Notes under the pieces: generated by a model
Seen by the model: only the letters and a program-made list of their open reading frames with translations
What the model was told of the DNA's origin: nothing
Databases searched by the model: none
Made by a program: the position numbers and the translations under genes
Part shown: piece after piece, positions 33,902-41,906 of the stretch
Position numbering within the stretch: the first letter of the stretch is position 1
Layout: the number at the start of each line of letters is the position of its first letter
Origin: Nonomuraea gerenzanensis
GTDB lineage: Bacteria; Actinomycetota; Actinomycetes; Streptosporangiales; Streptosporangiaceae
Reading direction: 5' to 3'
Assembly (NCBI RefSeq): GCF_020215645.1
Contig: NZ_CP084058.1
Coordinates: 1,984,001-2,048,000 of the forward strand
DNA length: 64,000 bases

Positions 33902-34884
33902 CCGCTTGTCGGGGGTGCCACGATGACGGAGTTCACGTCGATGGCGCTCTTCAGGTAGCCGTACTCGAGCATGAGGTCGGCGACCTTCTGCAGGCGGTTG
34001 GCGTTCAGCTCACTGGGGTAGGCGCCCAGCGTGATCACCGAGGCCGTCTTGGCGTCGATCTTGGTGTACTTCGGCAGCATGGCCTCGATCTCCTTGCGGT
34101 CGCTGGAGGCGACCTGCTGGGCCTTGGAGATGGCCCGCTGGAAGGCGGCCAGCGTCTTGGGGTACTTCGAGGCCCACTCCTCGGTGGCCATCCAGCCGGC
34201 GATGGGCAGGTCGGCGGTCTGACCCGTCATCGTGTCGGCCAGCTTGCGGAAGCCGTGCGCGCTCTGGTTGGCCGTGATGAACGGCTCGGTGATCCAGCCC
34301 GCGTCGGCCTGGCCGCTCAGGATCGCGTTGCCCATGTCGGGGAACGGCTTCTCCTTGAACGTGACGTCGCTCTCCGTGAGACCGGCCACCTTGAGCTGCG
34401 AGGTGACCGCGAGCGTGGCGACGTTGCGCAGGTTGTTGACGAAGATGGTCTTGCCCTTGAGGTCGGCCACCGTCTTGATGGGCGAGTCCTTCGGCACCAT
34501 GATGTTGAAGGTGTTCGGACCGGCCTGGTACATGTCGGCGACCAGCTTGATCTTCTTGCCGGTGCTGACCGCGAGGAACGTCGAGACGTAGTTCGTCTGC
34601 GAGATGTCGAGGGAGCCGTTCTCGATCGCCGGAATGGCCGCGGCACCACCGGTGATGATCTTCGGCGTGACGGTCAGGCCCTCTTCCTTGAAGAAGCCCT
34701 TGGCGTTGGCGATGTAGAGCGACACCGGGTCCGGAATGGGGAGCGCCCCGACCGTGATGTTGGTTTTCTCCAAGCCGTTGCTGTTGGCGGAGGTCTCCGG
34801 GGTGTCGGATCCGCCGCAGCCGGCAAGGGCGAGAGCGACTGTGACGCCGAGAACAATGGCGTGACAGCGCAGTTTGCGTGTCAT
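33898..34884 (-). CDS. Substrate-binding lipoprotein, NMT1/THI5-like, transporter 3
   Basis: This 328-residue lipoprotein has a signal peptide with lipobox ALAGC (Cys at about residue 23). The mature domain begins GLEKTNITVGALPIPDPVSL with the family segment YIANAKGFFKEEGLTV. It is the first gene of a leftward unit of seven genes (binding protein, two permeases, O-methyltransferase, binding protein, two permeases). It is divergent from conservon 3 across 393 bases, the same geometry as transporter 1 and conservon 2. The ligand is unknown. Confidence 0.87.
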   Translation of the reverse strand: MTRKLRCHAIVLGVTVALALAGCGGSDTPETSANSNGLEKTNITVGALPIPDPVSLYIANAKGFFKEEGLTVTPKIITGGAAAIPAIENGSLDISQTNYVSTFLAVSTGKKIKLVADMYQAGPNTFNIMVPKDSPIKTVADLKGKTIFVNNLRNVATLAVTSQLKVAGLTESDVTFKEKPFPDMGNAILSGQADAGWITEPFITANQSAHGFRKLADTMTGQTADLPIAGWMATEEWASKYPKTLAAFQRAISKAQQVASSDRKEIEAMLPKYTKIDAKTASVITLGAYPSELNANRLQKVADLMLEYGYLKSAIDVNSVIVAPPTSG

Positions 34885-35277
34885 GGGGGGGTTCTCCTAC
34901 CAGGGGGAAGTCTTCTGGAGATCGGCACAGGTTGCCGGGCGTGAAGCGTACCGGAGGGGAGATCGGAACGGCAGCACTATGCCACATTTATGCCGTTTAT
35001 CTACGAAATATGACTGTGCCCCGCTATAGATGTAAATAGTGCCATTAAGGATGCTTAGGTGCTGTATGTCCGGATTGGCGTGTTGGTTGCGCTCCGTGTC
35101 CAGGGGTTTGCCACGTGAACAATGTGTGAGTTGGAACGGTTGAAAACGGTCGAGACGTTGGCCTAAGTATGAGGTTTGTGCTCAAATTGGGCCTCGAACT
35201 TGCCTGCGATCACTCGTCCGCGCGACGAAGCCGCTGAAGACCCCCCTAGAGCAGGCCATGGCGAGAGGTTGCCACCA
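34885..35277. promoter_or_regulatory. Divergent control region, transporter 3 / conservon 3
   Basis: These 393 bases hold no gene. The centre (34980-35045) is unusually AT-rich for this genome, with TTTATCTACGAAATATG at about 34996-35012 and CTATAGATGTAAATAG at about 35024-35039, likely promoter and operator sequence for one or both directions. The cvnA initiation element is at the right end. Confidence 0.5.
35260..35272 (+). promoter_or_regulatory. Conserved translation-initiation element of cvnA (copy 3)
   Basis: The 13-mer GGCGAGAGGTTGC is identical to that of copies 1 and 2, but ends 5 bases before the GTG start instead of 8. Confidence 0.6.
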
Positions 35278-38166
35278 GTGAGGACAACAACGACCGGCTC
35301 CGGTCGTGGTAGCGCTCCGGATGCTCCGGAAGAGCCTGCCGGCGGTGCGGCGCCGCCGCAGCCCCAGCAAGCGCCCCGTTCGGGCAGCTCGTTCGCGCTG
35401 CGCAACTGGCGCGTGCGTACCCGCCTCATCGCTCTCATCGCCATCCCCACGATCGTGGCCGTGATCCTGGGCGCGCTGCGCGTCACCACCTCCATCAGCA
35501 GCGCGCAGCAGTACCAGTTCATCAGCGACTCGGGAAAGCTGGTCGCCCAGCTCGGCGAGCTCGCCCGCGATCTCGGCATGGAGCGTGACCTCGCTGCCCG
35601 CTACGTGGCCGAGGGCAGGCGAGAGGAGGACAAGCTCAGCAGCCAGCAGGGCATCGTGGACGCCAACGTCACCCGCACGCTGGCCCTGGCCAAGACCGTC
35701 GAGCCGTCGCTGTCGGACCTCGGGCGCAGGACCCTCGACCGGATCGAGGTCCGGCTCAGCCAGCTGCCCTCGCTGCGCGAGACGGTGACCGGCTCGCAGC
35801 TCCCGCCGCTGCCCACCGTGGAGAAGTACTCCGAGACCGTCGCCGACATGCTGCAGATCTACGACGAGCTCGGACAGGGCTCCACGGACGAGCAGCTCAC
35901 CGCGACGGCCGCCGCGCTGCGCTCCATCGCGCGCGCCGAGGAGGAGGCCTCCAAGCAGCGCGCGCTGCTGACGATCGCGCTGGTACGCGGCTCCTTCGAG
36001 GAGCCGGAGTTCAACGCCTTCCTCGACGCCCGCTCCCGCCGCGAGAGCGAGCGGAACACCTTCAACACGGTCGCCTCGGCGCGGCAGCGCCAGGACTTCA
36101 ACAACACGGTCGCCAGCCGGAAGATCGGCCTGGCCGAGCTCTACATCAGCCGCGCCGTGCTGCTGAACAACGAGGGCACGTCCCTGCGCAGGCTCGACAG
36201 CAAGACGGTCAACGACACCGAGAGCTGGTTCGACGCCATCTCCGAGACCGTGGACCGGCACCACCAGGTGCAGAAGTCGCTGTCGGAGCAGGTGGCCACC
36301 CGAAGCGCCGACGTCGCCAGCGGCGACAGGCAGCTCGCCGCCATCAACATCGGCATCGTGGTGGCGCTGCTGATCCTGGTCCTGGCCATCACCGCCCTCA
36401 TGGCCGGCTCGCTGGTCCGCCCGCTGCGGCGGCTGCGCGGCGACGCCCTGAAGATCGCCGGGCACACGCTGCCCGACCTGGTGCGCCAGCTCCGCAACAC
36501 CGACGTCGATCCCGACCAGCTACGGGTCCCGCCCATCGAGATCAACTCCAGGGACGAGATCGGTGAAGTCGCCCGGGCCTTCGACGAGGTCCACCGCGAG
36601 GCCGTCCGCCTGGCCGGTGAGGAGTCCAAGCTCCGCAGCAACGTCAACGCGATGTTCGTGAACCTGTCGCGGCGCAGCCAGACGCTGGTGGAGCGGCAGA
36701 TCACCCTGATCGACGGGCTGGAGCAGGGCGAGCAGGACGAGCAGCGGCTCGGCAACCTGTTCAAGCTGGACCACCTGGCCACCCGCATGCGCCGCAACAG
36801 CGAGAACCTGCTGGTCCTGGCCGGCCAGGAGCCGCCGCGCCGCTGGAGCCAGCCGGTCAAGCTGGTGGACGTCGCCCGCGCCTCCCTGTCGGAGGTCGAG
36901 AACTACGAGCGGGTCGTGCTGGAGGTGCCGGAAGGCGTCTCCATCGCCGGCCAGGCCGTCAACGACATCATCCACCTGCTCGCCGAGCTGATCGAGAACG
37001 CCCTGTCGTTCTCGCCCCGCGAGACCCGCGTCCCCGTCTCCGGCAGCCGCATCGACGGCGGCGGCATCATGCTGTCCATCAGCGACTCCGGCATCGGCAT
37101 GACCGCGGAGGAGCTGGCTCAGGCCAACGCGCGCCTGACCGACGCGCCCACCGTGGACGTCTCCGTCTCGCGCCGCATGGGCCTGTTCGTGGTCGCCAGG
37201 CTGGCGCACCGGCACGGCATCCGCGTGCAGCTGCGCCCGCACGGCTCCGGCGGCCTGACGGCCATGGTCCTCATCCCCGAGTCGCTGCTCGGCGCGCAGA
37301 CCGCGCCCGCCGGCACCCCGGCCGCGGGCGGCCCGCCCAGGGAGTCCTTCCAGACGCCGCAGCCCGCGGCGGCCAGCCCCTGGCCCGCCTCCTCGTTCCA
37401 GCTCGGCCCCGGCCACCCGTCCTACCCTTCGTACCCGTCGGCGGAGCCCGTCCCGCAGGGCGGCGGCTCCTGGGCGTCGGGCCCGGCCTTCCCCGCCGAG
37501 GCAGGCGGCTGGATGTCGGCCGACTCCTCCAACGACGTCTGGGTGACCTCGCGCGGCCCCATGACCGGCGACAGCGGGTTGCCGCAGCGGGAGAGCAGCC
37601 TGCCCCAGCGTGGCGCGCTGCCCGACGAGACCCGTCCGTGGACGCGCCCCGAGCAGCCGCTGCCGACCAGGGGCGGGTTCAACGGCTTCGCGGAGAGCGA
37701 CTCGCCCAGAGGCAGCTTCAACAGCTTCCCCGAGACCGAGTCGGCCGCGACCGGCCCGATGCCCGCCGTCAAGCCGGCCTCGGCGGGCGACGAGTACCTG
37801 CCGATCTTCGCCTCGGTGGAGTCGGCCTGGTTCGACCACAACGCGGCCGAGGCCAACTCCACGTGGGGCTCGGCCAAGGCCGACGCGGGCTGGAGCGCGG
37901 CGGAGGCCGTACGCGAGCCGGTACGCGACGGCGCGACGGCCTCGGGCCTGCCCAAGCGGGTGCCCAAGGCCAACCTGGTGCCCGGCTCGGCCGACACCGT
38001 CTCGGCGCCCAAGGGCGTCGCACCGATGCCGGCGGTCTCGCCCGACCGGGTGCGCAGCCGGTTGTCGAGCTTCCAGCAAGGCTTCCGGGCCGCGCGTGAC
38101 GACATCAGCGAGGGCAGGACGTACGGGTCCGGCCCGAGGAGTGACAGTAGGGATGAGGGCGCGTGA
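35278..38166 (+). CDS. cvnA: Conservon sensor kinase CvnA, copy 3
   Basis: This 962-residue membrane kinase has a short Gly/Pro-rich N-terminus, TM1 at about residues 42-70, an extracellular sensing domain and TM2 at about 355-380. A HAMP-like segment follows, then the DHp-like helix with LDHLATRMRR (His about 499) and an ATPase domain with N-box ELIENALSFSP. In the tail the same three C-terminal motifs recur (YLPIFASVESAWF, LPKRVPKANLVPG, RVRSRLSSFQQGFR). It is close to copy 2, with a near-identical tract at 36634-36900. The sensing domains differ much more than the cytoplasmic parts. Unlike copies 1 and 2 the gene does not overlap cvnB: 67 bases separate them. Confidence 0.88.
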   Translation: MRTTTTGSGRGSAPDAPEEPAGGAAPPQPQQAPRSGSSFALRNWRVRTRLIALIAIPTIVAVILGALRVTTSISSAQQYQFISDSGKLVAQLGELARDLGMERDLAARYVAEGRREEDKLSSQQGIVDANVTRTLALAKTVEPSLSDLGRRTLDRIEVRLSQLPSLRETVTGSQLPPLPTVEKYSETVADMLQIYDELGQGSTDEQLTATAAALRSIARAEEEASKQRALLTIALVRGSFEEPEFNAFLDARSRRESERNTFNTVASARQRQDFNNTVASRKIGLAELYISRAVLLNNEGTSLRRLDSKTVNDTESWFDAISETVDRHHQVQKSLSEQVATRSADVASGDRQLAAINIGIVVALLILVLAITALMAGSLVRPLRRLRGDALKIAGHTLPDLVRQLRNTDVDPDQLRVPPIEINSRDEIGEVARAFDEVHREAVRLAGEESKLRSNVNAMFVNLSRRSQTLVERQITLIDGLEQGEQDEQRLGNLFKLDHLATRMRRNSENLLVLAGQEPPRRWSQPVKLVDVARASLSEVENYERVVLEVPEGVSIAGQAVNDIIHLLAELIENALSFSPRETRVPVSGSRIDGGGIMLSISDSGIGMTAEELAQANARLTDAPTVDVSVSRRMGLFVVARLAHRHGIRVQLRPHGSGGLTAMVLIPESLLGAQTAPAGTPAAGGPPRESFQTPQPAAASPWPASSFQLGPGHPSYPSYPSAEPVPQGGGSWASGPAFPAEAGGWMSADSSNDVWVTSRGPMTGDSGLPQRESSLPQRGALPDETRPWTRPEQPLPTRGGFNGFAESDSPRGSFNSFPETESAATGPMPAVKPASAGDEYLPIFASVESAWFDHNAAEANSTWGSAKADAGWSAAEAVREPVRDGATASGLPKRVPKANLVPGSADTVSAPKGVAPMPAVSPDRVRSRLSSFQQGFRAARDDISEGRTYGSGPRSDSRDEGA

Positions 38167-38233
38167 ACGAGCGTAACGAGCGGCCAGTCACACACAGCCG
38201 ACTGTCGTTCATGCGATCGACGAAGGAGAGCGC

Positions 38234-38656
38234 ATGAACGACCTGAGCCACGCGGCACGCGGGGTGGACTGGTTAATCACCGACTTCGTCAGCACCGTTC
38301 CGGGCGTCGCGCACGCGGTGGTCGTCTCGTCCGACGGGTTGCCGCTGGCGGCGTCGGCGGGCTTTCCCGCCGACCGCGCCGACCAGTTGGCCGCCATCGC
38401 GTCGGGCCTGGTCTCGCTGACCCAGGGCGCTGCCAGGGTGTTCGAGGGTGGCGCGGTCAACCAGACGATCGTGGAGATGCAGCGCGGCCTGATGCTGATC
38501 ATGTCGATCAGCGACGGCTCGTGCCTGGCCGTACTGGCGGCGCCGGATTGTGACATGGGTCTGGTGGCCTATCAGATGACGCTGATGGTGGACCGCGCCG
38601 GCCAGGTGCTGACCCCGGCTGTGCGTGCCGAGCTGCGCGCCAGCCAGACCAGGTGA
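38234..38656 (+). CDS. cvnB: Roadblock/LC7 protein CvnB, copy 3
   Basis: This 140-residue roadblock/LC7 protein has the same amino-acid sequence as CvnB of copy 2. It has its own ribosome site (AAGGAGAG before ATG 38234) because the usual ATGA overlap with cvnA has been replaced by a 67-base spacer. That spacer keeps a GTGA at the kinase stop. Confidence 0.92.
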   Translation: MNDLSHAARGVDWLITDFVSTVPGVAHAVVVSSDGLPLAASAGFPADRADQLAAIASGLVSLTQGAARVFEGGAVNQTIVEMQRGLMLIMSISDGSCLAVLAAPDCDMGLVAYQMTLMVDRAGQVLTPAVRAELRASQTR

Positions 38657-38661
38657 TGTAG

Positions 38662-39057
38662 GTGACGAATTCGTGGAACAGCGGTGGCTGGGAGCCCCCG
38701 CCCCCGCCTCCCAGCCATGACCCCGCCTCCCCGGTGCGGCCGTACGCCGTGACGGGCGGGCGGACCGCGCCCAAGGTCAAGCTGGCGATGGAGGCCCTGG
38801 TGTCCTCGGCGACCGCCGAGCACCGGGAGTTCTCCCACATCACGCCCGAGTACAAAGCGATCAGCCAGCTCTGCCTCCAGGTGAGGTCGGTGGCCGAGGT
38901 GTCGGCGCTGCTGCGGATCCCGCTCGGCGTGGTGCGTGTTCTGATCGCGGACATGGCGGCGGAGGGTCTGGTTCGGGTGCATCAGCCGCAGCTTGAGGCA
39001 GGCAGACCGGACGTCAACCTGCTGGAAAGGGTGCTCAGTGGACTACGCAGGCTCTAG
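38662..39057 (+). CDS. cvnC: DUF742 protein CvnC, copy 3
   Basis: This is a 131-residue DUF742 protein. The N-terminal linker is shorter than in copy 2 (a run of Pro followed by SHDPASPVRPYAVTGG). GTG 38662 is the only possible start near the junction, since the upstream ATG is followed by TAG. The winged-helix-like half matches copy 2 closely. The last 20 bases overlap cvnD3. Confidence 0.9.
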   Translation: MTNSWNSGGWEPPPPPPSHDPASPVRPYAVTGGRTAPKVKLAMEALVSSATAEHREFSHITPEYKAISQLCLQVRSVAEVSALLRIPLGVVRVLIADMAAEGLVRVHQPQLEAGRPDVNLLERVLSGLRRL

Positions 39058-39625
39058 CCCGGGCCTCACCTCGACGAAGATCGTCGTTGCCGGTGGGTTC
39101 GGAGTGGGCAAGACGACGTTCGTCGGCGCGGTGTCGGAGATCATGCCGCTGACGACGGAGGCCGTCATGACCGACGCCTCCGCAGGCATCGACGACCTCG
39201 GCATGACGCCGCTGAAGTCGACCACGACCGTCGCCATGGACTTCGGCCGCGTGTCGCTGGACCGCGACCTGATCCTGTACCTGTTCGGCACGCCCGGGCA
39301 GCACCGGTTCTGGTTCATGTGGGACGACCTCGTGCGGGGCGCGATCGGCGCGGTCGTGCTGGTCGACACCCGGCGGCTGGCCGACAGCTTCCCGGCGATC
39401 GACTACTTCGAGGAGGCGCAGCTGCCCTTCGTGGTGGGGATCAACGGCTGGGACGGGTCGTACCCGCACAGCGACACGGAGGTGCGCGACGCGCTCACGC
39501 TGTCGCCGCACATCCCGATGGTGCGGCTGGACGCGCGGAAGAAGGATTCGGTGAAAACCGTCCTGATCCAGCTCGTCGAGCACGCGCTGACGGTCCGGAT
39601 GGCCGTGCCAGGCTGGAGCGGCTAG
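39038..39625 (+). CDS. cvnD: Conservon GTP-binding protein CvnD, copy 3
   Basis: This is a 195-residue GTPase-like protein with P-loop GGFGVGKTT and switch II GTPGQHRFW. The GTG start at 39038 is set by alignment with copies 1 and 2. An ATG at 38993 in the same frame lies within cvnC3 and would add 15 residues not seen in the paralogues. It ends 57 bases before ffh, so readthrough from conservon 3 into the SRP gene is possible. Confidence 0.9.
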   Translation: MDYAGSSPGLTSTKIVVAGGFGVGKTTFVGAVSEIMPLTTEAVMTDASAGIDDLGMTPLKSTTTVAMDFGRVSLDRDLILYLFGTPGQHRFWFMWDDLVRGAIGAVVLVDTRRLADSFPAIDYFEEAQLPFVVGINGWDGSYPHSDTEVRDALTLSPHIPMVRLDARKKDSVKTVLIQLVEHALTVRMAVPGWSG

Positions 39626-39682
39626 CGGAGCGGATAGGCTGGAGTCTTAGACGTACATTCGCTTCGAGGACTGGCCAACCAC

Positions 39683-41233
39683 GTGTTCGAGACGCTATCC
39701 GACCGGCTGACATCGGTCTTCTCCTCCCTCCGATCCAAGGGGCGGCTGTCCGATGCCGACATCGACGCCACCACCCGTGAGATCCGCATCGCCCTGCTCG
39801 AGGCCGATGTCGCGCTGCCGGTGGTCAAGGCGTTCGTCGCCCAGGTCAAGGAGCGCGCCCGCGGTTCCGAGGTCTCCCAGGCGCTGAATCCGGCGCAGCA
39901 GGTCGTCAAGATCGTCAATGACGAGCTGATCGGGATCCTCGGCGGCGAGACCCGCAGGCTCCGCTTCGCCAAGACGCCGCCGACCGTCATCATGCTGGCG
40001 GGTCTGCAGGGCGCGGGCAAGACGACGCTCGCGGGCAAGCTGGCCCGGTGGCTGCGGGAGCAGGGCCACGCGCCCATGCTCGTCGCCGCCGACCTGCAGC
40101 GGCCCAACGCCGTCCAGCAGCTCCAGGTCGTGGGTGAGCGCGCCCAGGTCGCCGTCTTCGCGCCCGAGCCGGGCAGCGGCGTGGGCGACCCGGTCGCGGT
40201 CGCCCGCAGGTCGCTCGACGAGGCCAGGCGCCTCAACCACGACATCGTCATCATCGACACCGCCGGCCGCCTGGGCATCGACCAGGAGATGATGCGGCAG
40301 GCCGCCGACATCCGCGACGCGGTCTCGCCCGACGAGACCCTGTTCGTGGTCGACGCCATGATCGGCCAGGACGCCGTCACGACGGCGCAGGCGTTCATGG
40401 AGGGCGTCGGCTTCGACGGCGTGGTGCTGACCAAGCTCGACGGCGACGCCCGCGGTGGTGCGGCGCTGTCGGTGCGGCACATCACGGGCCGGCCGATCAT
40501 GTTCGCGTCCACGGGTGAGAAGCTCGAGGACTTCGACGCCTTCCACCCCGACCGGATGGCCTCGCGCATCCTCGACATGGGTGACATCCTCACCCTGATC
40601 GAGCAGGCCCAGAAGACGTTCGACGAGGAGCAGGCCGCCAAGATGGCGGGCAAGCTCACCTCGGGCGAGAACTTCACGCTCGAAGACTTCCTCGAGCAGA
40701 TGATGATGGTCCAGAAGATGGGCCCCATCAAGAACCTGCTCGGCATGATGCCCGGCATGGGGCAGATGCGCGACCAGATCAACTCCATCGACGATCGTGA
40801 CCTCGACCGCATCGCGGCCATCATCCGCTCGATGACCCCGGCCGAGCGGCAGGACCCCAAGATCATCAATGGTTCGCGCCGCGCGCGCATCGCCGCCGGC
40901 TCCGGCGTGTCGGTGAGCGCCGTGAGCAACCTCGTCGTCCGCTTCTTCGACGCCCAGAAGATGATGAAGCGGATGGCCGGCGGCATGGGCATCCCCGGCA
41001 TGCCCGGCGGCAAGGGCAAGGCCGCCAAGGCGCAGAAGAAGGCCAAGAAGGGGCGGCGCGTCAGCGGCGACCCGCGCAAGGCCGCGCTGGGCAAGGCGTC
41101 CTCCGGCGAGCAGGCCCCCGACGCGCCCAAGCAGGGCGGGGTCCTGGGCAACCTCGGCGGGAAGCTGCCGCCGGGGATGGAGCTGCCGCCCGGCTTCGAC
41201 CCGTCGAAGCTGCGGTTGCCCGGTCAGAAGTAG
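39683..41233 (+). CDS. ffh: Signal recognition particle protein Ffh
   Basis: This 516-residue SRP54 GTPase binds signal sequences of nascent membrane and secreted proteins and hands ribosomes to FtsY. The N domain leads into the G domain with P-loop GLQGAGKTT (about residue 108-116), DTAGR and TKLDGDARGG. The C-terminal M domain is Met-rich (MMMVQKMGPIKNLLGMMPGM) and ends in a Lys-rich and then Pro/Gly-rich extension. GTG 39683 has GAGGA upstream. A two-part hairpin follows the stop. It is conserved in all bacteria and in typical position before rpsP. Confidence 0.96.
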   Translation: MFETLSDRLTSVFSSLRSKGRLSDADIDATTREIRIALLEADVALPVVKAFVAQVKERARGSEVSQALNPAQQVVKIVNDELIGILGGETRRLRFAKTPPTVIMLAGLQGAGKTTLAGKLARWLREQGHAPMLVAADLQRPNAVQQLQVVGERAQVAVFAPEPGSGVGDPVAVARRSLDEARRLNHDIVIIDTAGRLGIDQEMMRQAADIRDAVSPDETLFVVDAMIGQDAVTTAQAFMEGVGFDGVVLTKLDGDARGGAALSVRHITGRPIMFASTGEKLEDFDAFHPDRMASRILDMGDILTLIEQAQKTFDEEQAAKMAGKLTSGENFTLEDFLEQMMMVQKMGPIKNLLGMMPGMGQMRDQINSIDDRDLDRIAAIIRSMTPAERQDPKIINGSRRARIAAGSGVSVSAVSNLVVRFFDAQKMMKRMAGGMGIPGMPGGKGKAAKAQKKAKKGRRVSGDPRKAALGKASSGEQAPDAPKQGGVLGNLGGKLPPGMELPPGFDPSKLRLPGQK

Positions 41234-41274
41234 TCCGGCGGCGGGGTGGGCGAGTCCACCCCTTACCGGACCTT
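41233..41274 (+). terminator. Hairpin after ffh
   Basis: The inner stem is GGGGTGG (41243-41249) with CCACCCC (41256-41262). The outer stem is GTCCGG (41233-41238) with CCGGAC (41266-41271). It is followed by CTTTGC, and it overlaps the last base of the ffh stop codon. Confidence 0.7.
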
Positions 41275-41464
41275 TGCGGTGTGCTGTCGTGACGGGTCGT
41301 AGGCAGTGCCGTCGATCTGGCACAATGGCATGTTGGAACACCGTGGCCATGCGGGTGCCCTCTCACCTCCCGCCGGGCACGCCTGTCCCTGGAGCGTCAT
41401 CCCGTCGTGCCCCACTCGGCGAGGTGCCGTTCACCCACGCTCAAATGCAGGAGAGACCACACCC

Positions 41465-41905
41465 GTGGCAGTCAAGATCAAGCTCAAGCGGCTCGGCATG
41501 ATCCGCAACGCTCAGTACCGTATCGTCGTCGCCGACAGCCGCACCAAGCGTGACGGCCGGGCGATCGAGGAGATCGGCCTGTACCACCCGAAGCAGAACC
41601 CGTCGCGCATCGAGATCGACGCCGAGCGCGCGGCGTACTGGCTGGGTGTCGGCGCGCAGCCGACCGAGCCGGTGCTCAAGCTGCTCAAGCTCACCGGTGA
41701 CTGGCAGAAGTTCAAGGGCGAGCCCGCCCCCGCGCCGCTGCAGGTCGCCGAGCCGGCGGCCGACCGCCACGCCCTCTACGAGGCCGCGGCCAAGGAGGCG
41801 CTGTCCGGTGGCGACACCGGCACGGCCGCCACCACGCCCAAGAAGAGCAGGAAGAAGGACGAGGCCGAGGCCGCCGCCGAGACCCCGTCCGAGGGCGAGG
41901 CCTGA
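41465..41905 (+). CDS. rpsP: 30S ribosomal protein S16
   Basis: This ribosomal protein of 146 residues has a conserved S16 core in about the first 85 ([20 protein letters not shown], then [15 protein letters not shown]). A charged Ala/Glu/Lys tail follows, as is usual in actinobacteria. GTG 41465 follows AGGAGA. It assembles early in the body of the 30S subunit. It begins the S16-KH-RimM-TrmD-L19 operon, and the KH-protein gene starts one base after its stop. Confidence 0.96.
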   Translation: MAVKIKLKRLGMIRNAQYRIVVADSRTKRDGRAIEEIGLYHPKQNPSRIEIDAERAAYWLGVGAQPTEPVLKLLKLTGDWQKFKGEPAPAPLQVAEPAADRHALYEAAAKEALSGGDTGTAATTPKKSRKKDEAEAAAETPSEGEA

Positions 41906-41906
41906 C

